Shown: positions 16,721-25,073 of the stretch, piece by piece
Numbering within the stretch: position 1 is the first letter of the stretch
How the letters are laid out: each line of letters begins with the position of its first letter
DNA from: Mucilaginibacter sp. PPCGB 2223
GTDB taxonomy: Bacteria; Bacteroidota; Bacteroidia; Sphingobacteriales; Sphingobacteriaceae
Assembly: GCF_001705515.1 (NCBI RefSeq)
Contig: NZ_MDJS01000001.1
Location: 310,001-374,000, forward strand
Length of the DNA stretch: 64,000 bases
Reading direction: 5' to 3'
Program-made: the position numbers and the translations under genes
The notes under the pieces: generated by a model
What the model saw: the letters and a program-made list of their open reading frames with translations, nothing else
Told to the model about the DNA's origin: nothing
Database searches by the model: none

Positions 16721-19324
16721 ATGAACTTTAAACAAAAAATTATCGCTCCCTTACTGGTGCTTTGCCAGTTGGGCTTACATGCACAGCAGGTATTGCTGCC
16801 CTATCAAAACCCAAAATTATCGTCTGAAGTCAGGGCAAAAGACCTGGTTAAGCGTCTCACCTTAAAAGAAAAGGTTGGATTAATGAAAGATGTTTCCGAT
16901 CCTGTGCCCAGATTGGGTATAAAAAAATTCAACTGGTGGAGTGAGGCCTTGCATGGGTACGCTAACCAGGGCCCAGTTACCGTTTTTCCTGAACCCATTG
17001 GCATGGCAGCCTCTTTTGACGACCAAACGCTTTTTCATGTATTTGATGCCGTATCAGATGAAGCAAGGGCAAAAAATAATGACTATCGGAAAAAGGGCGA
17101 AAGTCAACGTTTTCATGATCTTTCAGTTTGGACGCCAAATGTTAATATATTTCGGGACCCGAGATGGGGAAGGGGGCAGGAAACTTATGGCGAAGATCCC
17201 TATCTCACTTCGCGAATGGGTATTTCTGTAGTTAAAGGTTTGCAGGGGCCTGCAGATTCGAAATACCGGAAACTTCTGGCATGCGCTAAACATTATGCCG
17301 TTCACTCAGGGCCAGAATGGAGCCGTCATCAAATGAATGTTACCGATGTGAGTGCCAGGGACTTAATGGAAACTTACCTGCCGGCGTTCAAATCGCTGGT
17401 AACCGAAGCGGATGTACGCGAAGTAATGTGTGCGTATCAACGTCTCGACGATGAACCCTGCTGTGGCAATAGCCGGCTGCTTGGACAGATATTAAGAGAT
17501 GATTGGAAATTTAAATACCTGGTTGTTTCGGACTGCGGTGCTATAACCGACTTTTATAGATCTCACCATTCTTCTTCAGATGCTACACACGCCTCTGCAA
17601 AAGCAGTTCTTTCGGGAACTGATGTGGAATGCGCGGGATACGCTTACGACGAAATACCTAAAGCTGTGGCTAAAGGTTTAATAAAAGAAAAGGATATTAA
17701 TACCAGTGTTATCCGCTTACTTACCCAGCGCTTTGAATTGGGCGAAATGGATAAAGATGATCTGGTACCGTGGACGAAGATTCCGTTAAGTGTCGTTAAT
17801 TCGCCTCAACACCAACAGTTAGCGCTTGACATGGCCCGCGAAACCATCACCTTACTGCAAAATAAAAACAATACGTTGCCTTTAAATAAAAGCCTGCCAA
17901 AAATTGCTGTTATAGGGCCTAATGCAAACGACAACCAGATGCTATGGGGCAATTATAACGGGACGCCTGCTAAAACAGTGAATATCCTTGAAGGTATCAA
18001 ATCTAAAATAGCAGACAGCCAGCTTATTTATGACAAAGCCTGCGACTTAACAGAAGACAAAGTGGTGGAGACCGAGATTGCACAAACCAGTATCTACGGC
18101 AAGACGGGGCTAAAGGCTACTTATTGGAGCAACCGGACTATGACCGGAGACCCGGTAATTGTTGAGCAGATTACAAGCCCTATCGCTTTAACAACTATGG
18201 GCGCTCATCAATTTGCGCAAGGCGTGCCTACCGAAAATTTCTCGGCAAAATATGAAACGGTATATAAACCAACATTTAGCGGAGAAATCGCTTTTAAACT
18301 GGAAGCAACAGGGGGAGCCGAAGTTAAGGTAAACGGCCAATCGGTTTTGAGAAGCGGAGGCTGGAGGGCGCTGCCGGCAAAAGCGAATTATCAGGTTGAG
18401 GCAGGGAAGACCTACAACATAGAAGTGGATTATCGCCAGGTAAACAACTGGGCAGCGAGCCTGGGGTTTAATTTCGGCAAAGAATTTCCTATCGCATATG
18501 ATCAGTTGCTTGCCAAGGTGAAAGATGCGGATGTGGTAATTTTCGTCGGAGGTATATCGCCTAAATTAGAGGGAGAAGAAATGCCGGTACAACTGCCCGG
18601 GTTTAAGGGAGGCGACCGTACGGATATTGAGTTACCTGCGGTTCAACGGGAGTGTATGGCTGCGCTAAAGAAAGCAGGCAAAAAGGTGGTTTTTGTAAAT
18701 TGCTCGGGTTCAGCTATCGCTTTGGTGCCCGAAACCAGCAATTGCGATGCCATTGTACAGGCATGGTATCCCGGCGAATTTGGAGGCCAGGCAGTAGCAG
18801 ATGTATTATTTGGCGATTATAACCCCGCCGGGCATCTGCCAGTAACTTTTTATAAAAACACACAGCAACTGCCCGACTTTAGCGACTATAATCTGAAAGG
18901 ACGGACCTACAGATTTATGACAGACGCGCCTTTGTTCCCGTTTGGGTTCGGTTTGAGTTATACCACATTTGAGATTGGAAAAGCAACGTTGAATAAAACT
19001 ACTATTGCTCCGAACGAGGCTATCCAATTTAGTGTGCCGGTAGCTAACACAGGTAAGATTGATGGTACAGAAATACTACAGTTATACGTGCGGAAAGTTA
19101 ATGATCCGGATGGACCGGTAAAGACCCTCAGAGCTTTCAAACGCTTACCTGTCGCAGCCGGAAAAAGCACAACGGCATCCATCAGTTTGGAACCTAAGAT
19201 GTTTGAATTCTATAACGCAGATAATTACCGGGTTCAGGTTTCGCCAGGAGAATATGAGTTGTTTTACGGAACAAGTTCGGCTGATAGCGATCTGAAATCT
19301 GTTAAAATTACCATACACTCCTAA
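16721..19324 (+). CDS. GH3-family beta-xylosidase/beta-glucosidase with PA14 domain
   Basis: 867 residues, signal peptide at the N-terminus (to about HAQQ). GH3 N-terminal barrel with NWWSEALHG, RDPRWGRGQETYGEDPYL and nucleophile Asp271 in VVSDCGAI. A PA14 domain is inserted in the C-terminal GH3 domain at about residues 455-590 (GLKATYWSNRTM to the NWAASLGFNF region). A fibronectin-III-like tail follows from about 760. The SDCGAI context and the WSEALHG segment resemble the beta-xylosidase branch of GH3, so xylo-oligosaccharide cleavage is likelier than cellobiose. Single-gene unit between two terminators, with its own two-box promoter. Confidence 0.9.
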   Translation: MNFKQKIIAPLLVLCQLGLHAQQVLLPYQNPKLSSEVRAKDLVKRLTLKEKVGLMKDVSDPVPRLGIKKFNWWSEALHGYANQGPVTVFPEPIGMAASFDDQTLFHVFDAVSDEARAKNNDYRKKGESQRFHDLSVWTPNVNIFRDPRWGRGQETYGEDPYLTSRMGISVVKGLQGPADSKYRKLLACAKHYAVHSGPEWSRHQMNVTDVSARDLMETYLPAFKSLVTEADVREVMCAYQRLDDEPCCGNSRLLGQILRDDWKFKYLVVSDCGAITDFYRSHHSSSDATHASAKAVLSGTDVECAGYAYDEIPKAVAKGLIKEKDINTSVIRLLTQRFELGEMDKDDLVPWTKIPLSVVNSPQHQQLALDMARETITLLQNKNNTLPLNKSLPKIAVIGPNANDNQMLWGNYNGTPAKTVNILEGIKSKIADSQLIYDKACDLTEDKVVETEIAQTSIYGKTGLKATYWSNRTMTGDPVIVEQITSPIALTTMGAHQFAQGVPTENFSAKYETVYKPTFSGEIAFKLEATGGAEVKVNGQSVLRSGGWRALPAKANYQVEAGKTYNIEVDYRQVNNWAASLGFNFGKEFPIAYDQLLAKVKDADVVIFVGGISPKLEGEEMPVQLPGFKGGDRTDIELPAVQRECMAALKKAGKKVVFVNCSGSAIALVPETSNCDAIVQAWYPGEFGGQAVADVLFGDYNPAGHLPVTFYKNTQQLPDFSDYNLKGRTYRFMTDAPLFPFGFGLSYTTFEIGKATLNKTTIAPNEAIQFSVPVANTGKIDGTEILQLYVRKVNDPDGPVKTLRAFKRLPVAAGKSTTASISLEPKMFEFYNADNYRVQVSPGEYELFYGTSSADSDLKSVKITIHS

Positions 19325-19361
19325 CGCAGCGGCGTTACAATTAATTTTAGTTTTGCAGATA

Positions 19362-19398
19362 ACAAACAAAGGACAGCCTCGCGCTGTCCTTTGTTTGT
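19362..19398 (+). terminator. Rho-independent terminator after GH3
   Basis: Perfect 16-bp stem: left arm 19362-19377 (ends GGACAGC), 5-nt loop, right arm 19383-19398 (begins GCTGTCC). The strongest hairpin in the window. It may work in both directions because its flanks are A- and T-rich. Confidence 0.88.
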
Positions 19399-19707
19399 AT
19401 TGTCAGTTATAACAACCAAACCCTCTGTGGGTGGGAATTGAGACGTGAGTTAAAGAAACTCAACAATACTAATTTCTCTATTTACAGGCGATCCAGCTAC
19501 CACTATCTATCATTTCGATAACAACTTTGTTGATTTTGGCATAACCGGCTCAAAATATATTAAAGCCTTAATTTTTCTGGCTCTTGCATATTAATTTCTA
19601 TTATTTGATTTAATACACTGTTTATTAGATAGTTAAATTATTCTCTGTACGAGAGTTGTGTATTTAAATCAAAAAGTTGTTCTCCGGAGTTCGCTATCCA
19701 AATAATT

Positions 19708-19821
19708 TTATTTCAACGGATCTGTCCATTGATCCCACCAATTATAACCAACAGTTTCGGCATTCGACAATACGCCGATCCAGTCCTTTTGTACGAATAC
19801 TAAGATGCACGATGCTGTCAT
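19708..19821 (-). pseudogene. Possible 3' remnant of a lost gene
   Basis: A 37-codon minus-strand frame (ATG at 19821, TAA at 19708) that ends in a Trp-rich, protein-like sequence (IGVLSNAETVGYNWWDQ, then WTDPLK). Its codons look like real coding sequence (GAC TGG ATC GGC GTA) and not like the AT-rich surroundings. The in-frame stop upstream leaves only about 42 codons. I do not recognise the family; it may be chance. Confidence 0.25.
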
Positions 19822-19967
19822 AAAGTAAACGGAGTGTGAACCTAAATTTTAATAAATGGGAAAATAAAAGACCAAAACTAACCAATTAGGCCGCCAGTTA
19901 GGGCAGCTTAACGCCTTACCAGGCATCACCAATTATAACCTCTTATTATAAACATTAGATTTTTAGT

Positions 19968-22900
19968 ATGAAAAGAAAATTTATTCAACCTTTTGCACGG
20001 GTGACATTAAAATTATCTGTCCTATCAGCTTTGCTGTTAGTAGTAGAACATGATGTTCAAGCCTCGTCACTCAAAGCAATCAATCGCGGGAGCATAACGG
20101 ATCTGCATACCTTGGTTACTATAAATCTCAAGGAGATTCTCATCGTAGGCACGGTAAAGGACGCAAAAGGGCAGCCGATACCAGGCGTAACAGTTATGGT
20201 TAAAGGTACTCAGACGGGCACGTCTACCGATGCGGTCGGGCATTACAAGATCAATGTGCCCGGCGAAAATGCGACCCTCGTATTTTCTGCCGTAGGTTAT
20301 GCCACCCAGGAACTTCTTGTAGGCAAAAAAACCGCTTTTGATGTAACGCTTCAGGAAAACGGCAGATCGCTTGAGGAGGTGATCGTTGTAGCTTACGGTA
20401 CGCAAAAGAAATCATCCTCAACTGCTGCCGTCTCAACTGTTAAAGGAGACGTGCTGGCGACTGCGCCTGTAGCAAACATTTCAAATTCGCTGGCAGGTAA
20501 TGTGGCCGGGGTAAGTATGCGCCCAAATGGCGGGCAGCCGGGTTACGATAATCCGGACCTGCATATTCGCGGTATCGGCACAACCGGTAGCAACGGCCCG
20601 CTGATCGTAATCGATGGTATACAACGAAACAACATCAGCCAGATCGATCCGGAGTCTGTAGAGTCGGTAACCGTTTTGAAAGATGCCGCTGCCGTTGCAC
20701 CTTATGGTTTGGCGGGAGCCAATGGTGTATTCCTGATCACAACAAAACGTGGTAAAACAGGGGCACCTACGCTGACTTTCAACCTGCAATACGGCGTTCA
20801 AAATCCTACATACGTACCAAAACCATTGAACGCGCAGGATTATATGAGGTTAACTGACGAAGCTTACCTGAACGACGGGGGCTCACCTACTACGCTAACT
20901 TATCCTCAGGCTACAATTGATAACTATGTAAATCTTAATGCACAAAACCCGGATCTGTATCCAAGCAGCAATGCGGTTGCTTCAGTTCCGAATAAGAATA
21001 CGCCGACTGCCCAAAGCAACCTGCAACTCACAGGTGGAACTAAAGATGTCAAGTATTTTGCAAATATCGGTGTTCTGAATCAACAGGGTATGTTTAGCGC
21101 CGAAAGCTACCGCAGATATGATTACAACTTAAATCTTGATGTAAATGCAACTGCAACAACAACTGTTTCGGGGTCGATCCACGGGGCGTTCGAAAACACC
21201 AACAGTATCGACGCCAGTACCTCAACACCTCAGCTATTCCGAGGGTTGTTGAAATATATCCCTAACCAGGCCTTGGTATGGTCAAATGGTCAATATGGAG
21301 CATCTGCGGGTAACTCTCCATATGGTGTTCTTAATTCGGGTGGCTACTACCGCAAGAATCAAACTACGGAGTTGATCACCATTAGCATTGAACAGAAACT
21401 GCCGTTTATTAAAGGCTTGAGTGTTAAGGCCGATTTTGCTTATGACCCGTATAACTATATAGAAAAGGGATGGCACCAGCCTTATTTTTACAGTGTTGTT
21501 AATACTACTACCACGCCATACACTTTCTCGAGTGCAATTGCCACATCAGAGGGTTCGGCCACGCAAACGACTTCCCTGTACGAAAACTACTATGCCAACA
21601 ACTCATTTACCTATCATGGCTATGTCAATTACCATAATACTTTTGGAAAGAGCGACATCACAGGCTTGCTGGTAGTCGAAGAAAAAAACAACTCACAGCT
21701 AAACTTCGGGGCCAGCCTGAATAACTACCAGTTAACGATCGATGAGTTGAATTTCGGTAGCTCAAATGCCAATGATCGGGGGTTGAATGGCTCTTCATCG
21801 ACAGGCAGCCAGGTTGGTTACGTTTACCGGGTGGATTATGCTTATGACGGAAAATATTTACTGGAAGCTACGGGCAGGTATGACGGGCATTATTATTTTG
21901 CCCCCGGCCATAGGTATGCTTACTTTCCTGCATTTTCGGCGGGTTGGGTAATAAGCAAAGAAAAATTCATGTCAAACGTTTCGTTTGTAGATTACCTGAA
22001 ACTTCGCGGCTCATGGGGTAAGTCTGGTAACCTGGCGGGTAATCCGTATCAGTATTTGAGCGGCTATAACTTGTATTCAAACTCGTATGCATTTGGTAAC
22101 GGGCAGGTAGTACAAGGCTCTTATCAGCCTCAGGAAGCCAATCCAAACCTGACCTGGGAAGTTTCTGCCAAAACCGATATTGGTCTTGATGCCACTATTT
22201 TAAAGGGCTTGTTTACCATCGGCGCCGACTATTTTACAGAAAGAAGGACAGGCATGCTGCTGGCGCCTTCTGTAACCGTCCCTGTGGAATACGGCTTGGC
22301 GCTTGCTCAGCAAAATGCGGGTATCATGGATAATTCTGGTTTTGAATTTACCCTGGCTACACAGCACAAATTCGCAAACGGTATTGCCATATCAATGAAT
22401 GGTAATTTCAGCTATTCCAAAAACAAGATGGTTCAAATTTTTGAATCACCGTCAACCTATAACAACCCCAATAGACGTCGTACCGGGCGTCCTTTTGGCG
22501 AAGTTTTTGGCTATAATGCCATCAAAATTTTTGGCACCGCTGATGATAAAAATGGCGACGGTATCATAGATGCCAAGGACGGATACAATGTAACTCAATT
22601 TGGTACGCTACACCCCGGTGATATCCAGTATCAGGACGTAAACGGCGATGGAAAGATAGACGTTAATGACCAGGTTCCTATCGGTAACCCTGTTTATCCG
22701 GCAATCACCTACGGATTTACACCTACTATTTCATGGAAAGGGGTGGATCTTTCGTTGTTCTTCCAGGGCTCGGCACAGGAAAGTTTTAACATTGGAGGAA
22801 TCTTCCAGACCACGCCGTTCGCAAGTAATAACAGCAATACATCCTACCAGTACTATAATAACCGCTGGACGCCAACCCATCAGAATGCGCTTTACCCAAG

Positions 22901-23180
22901 GGTAGATTCGTCGCCTTACGCCAACAACACCCAAGGTTCGAACTGGTGGATCATCAATACAGGTTACTTAAGGCTGAAAACAGCTTCATTAGGCTACACC
23001 TTACCGTCTTCCATAATCAAAAGGATCGGGATGACCAGGTTAAGAGTGTTCGTAACAGCGCAAAACTACCTAACCTTCAGCAAACTCAATTTTATGGATC
23101 CTGAGCAAGGTTACAGCAGCGGCGAAACGGCTTATCCTAATCAAAAAGTAATTACCACAGGCTTGAGCGCTTCATTTTAA
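19968..23180 (+). CDS. SusC/RagA-type TonB-dependent outer-membrane transporter (pair 1)
   Basis: 1070 residues. After the signal peptide comes a carboxypeptidase-regulatory-like domain (about 56-130: VGTVKDAKGQPIPGVTVMV), then the TonB-box region (LEEVIVVAYGTQKK), the plug (VAGVSMRP, GSNGPLIVIDG, SVTVLKDAAAVAPYG, GANGVFLITTKRG) and a 22-strand barrel to the C-terminal Phe. It imports oligosaccharides into the periplasm using TonB energy, together with the SusD-like lipoprotein encoded 20 nt downstream. The position among xylan enzymes suggests xylo-oligosaccharide uptake. This is the SusC of the main xylan locus. Confidence 0.95.
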   Translation: MKRKFIQPFARVTLKLSVLSALLLVVEHDVQASSLKAINRGSITDLHTLVTINLKEILIVGTVKDAKGQPIPGVTVMVKGTQTGTSTDAVGHYKINVPGENATLVFSAVGYATQELLVGKKTAFDVTLQENGRSLEEVIVVAYGTQKKSSSTAAVSTVKGDVLATAPVANISNSLAGNVAGVSMRPNGGQPGYDNPDLHIRGIGTTGSNGPLIVIDGIQRNNISQIDPESVESVTVLKDAAAVAPYGLAGANGVFLITTKRGKTGAPTLTFNLQYGVQNPTYVPKPLNAQDYMRLTDEAYLNDGGSPTTLTYPQATIDNYVNLNAQNPDLYPSSNAVASVPNKNTPTAQSNLQLTGGTKDVKYFANIGVLNQQGMFSAESYRRYDYNLNLDVNATATTTVSGSIHGAFENTNSIDASTSTPQLFRGLLKYIPNQALVWSNGQYGASAGNSPYGVLNSGGYYRKNQTTELITISIEQKLPFIKGLSVKADFAYDPYNYIEKGWHQPYFYSVVNTTTTPYTFSSAIATSEGSATQTTSLYENYYANNSFTYHGYVNYHNTFGKSDITGLLVVEEKNNSQLNFGASLNNYQLTIDELNFGSSNANDRGLNGSSSTGSQVGYVYRVDYAYDGKYLLEATGRYDGHYYFAPGHRYAYFPAFSAGWVISKEKFMSNVSFVDYLKLRGSWGKSGNLAGNPYQYLSGYNLYSNSYAFGNGQVVQGSYQPQEANPNLTWEVSAKTDIGLDATILKGLFTIGADYFTERRTGMLLAPSVTVPVEYGLALAQQNAGIMDNSGFEFTLATQHKFANGIAISMNGNFSYSKNKMVQIFESPSTYNNPNRRRTGRPFGEVFGYNAIKIFGTADDKNGDGIIDAKDGYNVTQFGTLHPGDIQYQDVNGDGKIDVNDQVPIGNPVYPAITYGFTPTISWKGVDLSLFFQGSAQESFNIGGIFQTTPFASNNSNTSYQYYNNRWTPTHQNALYPRVDSSPYANNTQGSNWWIINTGYLRLKTASLGYTLPSSIIKRIGMTRLRVFVTAQNYLTFSKLNFMDPEQGYSSGETAYPNQKVITTGLSASF

Positions 23181-23200
23181 TATCAAAAAAGATACAGAAT

Positions 23201-25000
23201 ATGAAAACAATCAAAAAATTGAAAACCTTGTTTGTTATCAGTGCGATCCTTGCAACTGCCGTATTAGCAGGCTGCAAGAAGGACATACTCGATAATACCA
23301 ACAAAGCAAGCTTAACAGAAACCACGCAGTGGGCCTCTGAAGGAAATGCAGATATTTTCCTGAATGACATTTACAATAACCTGCCGAATTTGTATAACGC
23401 GCCGGAAAACCTGGACAATTTTACAGATGATAATGATGCAGGGATCTATTATAGCTCATGGAATTGGAAACAAGGTATCCTGGATGCATCATCTACTAAT
23501 TATTCCATCTGGGGAAGCTCGGTCGGCCCGGCAGATATCAATAGATATAACTGGACCGATGCATATACCACCATCCGTAAATGCAATACTTTTATCCAGG
23601 AAGTTAATAAGTTCCACGAAAATTTTTCGACCGGATGGATTAACAAACGCATCGATGAAGTGCGATTCCTGCGGGCTTTTTACTACAGCAACCTGTTTCT
23701 GCATATAGGAGGCCTGCCAATTATTATGTCGCCACAATACATTTCAGCCGATAGCAACGAACTGTACAAACCAAGAAGTACTTATGCGGCAACGCTTAAT
23801 TTCCTCACCACATCGTTGGATACGGTTGTAAATAATGGTTACCTGGCGGTAAAATATAATCAGGGAGATGCTAATGCCGGAAGAGCGACCTTGGGAGCGG
23901 CGTTAATGTTAAAAGGTTGGCTGCAATTGAATGCCGCCAGTCCCGCTTATAACGCCAGCGTGCCTGCCGCAGGGGCCGATCCGCATCAGGTGGCCGGTTT
24001 TGGCAATTACGATGCTACGAGGTGGGCAACTGCTGCGGCAACTTTCAAACAATTTATAACCAATTGGGGTGGAACTCAATACGGTCTGTTTGCCGATCCG
24101 ACGGCGATTTGGTACGAGGCAAATAAATATAATAAGGAGGTTGTATTCGATCGTCAGGCAGTGGCTAATACTATAGGTTCAACTTTCGAGCAATATGGCG
24201 GCCCGGTATATGTTCTGGGTACTTACTACACCTGGGGGAATTATGACCCGACACAGGAGCTGGTAGATCAGTTTTTTATGGCCAACGGAAAGTCGATTGC
24301 CGATCCAACATCGGGTTACGACCCGCAACATCCTTATGTAGGTCGTGAGCCAAGATTTTACGATTGGATAGTTTATGACGGCGCGCCATATTATATGACA
24401 TGGATGCCAAAAACGGATACCATTTATACCCGTATAGACAAGGTGCATCCTTCGCTCAATCAAATCGACTTCGGCAGCGCCGATGTGGGTAACACCGGTT
24501 ATTATTTTAAGAAGAAGTTAAATCCGTTGGCGCGCCCGGGTAATGGTTCGTCAAGCGGTGCCAACTTTATCTATTTTCGTTATGCCGAAGTTTTGTTAGG
24601 CTATGCCGAAGCACAGAATGAGGCAGCAGGCCCTGACGCTTCTGTTTATTCGGCTGTTAACCAAATCCGCACCCGCGCCGGCCTGCCAAATCTTACACCA
24701 GGCCTTACACAGGCGCAGATGCGTGCAGCCATCTGGCAGGAGCGCCGCGTTGAACTTTGTTTCGAGAATAAGCGTTTCTACGATATCATCCGGTGGGCAC
24801 AGGCGATGACCGTAATGAACGTTGATAAACATGCAATGCAAATCACCAATTCGTCGCCGACTGATAACAAAGGCGTTTGGCAGTACCAGGTAATTCCGCT
24901 GAATCACCCGCATACTTTCCTTCAGAAAATGTATCTGGACCCGATCCCTTTACCGGTAATTGCGCAAAACCCAAGGCTGTTTCAAAACCCCGGCTACTAA
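23201..25000 (+). CDS. SusD/RagB-family outer-membrane glycan-binding lipoprotein (pair 1)
   Basis: 599 residues. Lipobox VLAGC with the lipidated Cys25, so surface-exposed lipoprotein. SusD family features are visible: the helical TPR-like region (YTTIRKCNTFIQEV, EVRFLRAFYYSNLFLHIGGLP) and the C-terminal SusD signature (IYFRYAEVLLGYAEAQNEA, VNQIRTRAGLPNL, WQERRVELCFENKRFYDIIRWA). It caps the SusC barrel and binds the oligosaccharide. It starts 20 nt after the SusC gene. A 12-bp hairpin terminator follows 26 bp after its stop. Confidence 0.95.
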   Translation: MKTIKKLKTLFVISAILATAVLAGCKKDILDNTNKASLTETTQWASEGNADIFLNDIYNNLPNLYNAPENLDNFTDDNDAGIYYSSWNWKQGILDASSTNYSIWGSSVGPADINRYNWTDAYTTIRKCNTFIQEVNKFHENFSTGWINKRIDEVRFLRAFYYSNLFLHIGGLPIIMSPQYISADSNELYKPRSTYAATLNFLTTSLDTVVNNGYLAVKYNQGDANAGRATLGAALMLKGWLQLNAASPAYNASVPAAGADPHQVAGFGNYDATRWATAAATFKQFITNWGGTQYGLFADPTAIWYEANKYNKEVVFDRQAVANTIGSTFEQYGGPVYVLGTYYTWGNYDPTQELVDQFFMANGKSIADPTSGYDPQHPYVGREPRFYDWIVYDGAPYYMTWMPKTDTIYTRIDKVHPSLNQIDFGSADVGNTGYYFKKKLNPLARPGNGSSSGANFIYFRYAEVLLGYAEAQNEAAGPDASVYSAVNQIRTRAGLPNLTPGLTQAQMRAAIWQERRVELCFENKRFYDIIRWAQAMTVMNVDKHAMQITNSSPTDNKGVWQYQVIPLNHPHTFLQKMYLDPIPLPVIAQNPRLFQNPGY

Positions 25001-25026
25001 TTATTCTTTAGTGTATAAAGTGAGTT

Positions 25027-25059
25027 CAACGAAGCGGATTTTCCGCTTCGTTGTTTTTT
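25027..25059 (+). terminator. Hairpin terminator/attenuator between SusD and the carbamoylation cassette
   Basis: Perfect 12-bp stem (CAACGAAGCGGA at 25027-25038, TCCGCTTCGTTG at 25042-25053), loop TTT, then six T. Only 14 nt separate the end of the T run from the next start codon, which leaves no room for a promoter. It probably lowers, but does not abolish, expression of the downstream genes. Confidence 0.85.
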
Positions 25060-25073
25060 AATCTTTTCTAATA

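Larger units (their letters stand above)
19325..19967. other. Long intergenic region before SusC
   Basis: 643 bp. It begins with the GH3 terminator (19362-19398). The rest is AT-rich and contains no full gene. A 37-codon minus-strand frame at 19708-19821 looks like the broken end of a gene (see that entry). I could not find the two-box promoter layout here, so expression of the SusC/SusD pair may be controlled differently from the enzymes. Confidence 0.5.

Noticed and set aside
19510..19530. Possible regulatory box (ACAACTTTGTT) before SusC
   Set aside because: It lacks a partner box at 21 bp and a -7 element at 24 nt, and lies over 430 bp from the start codon.
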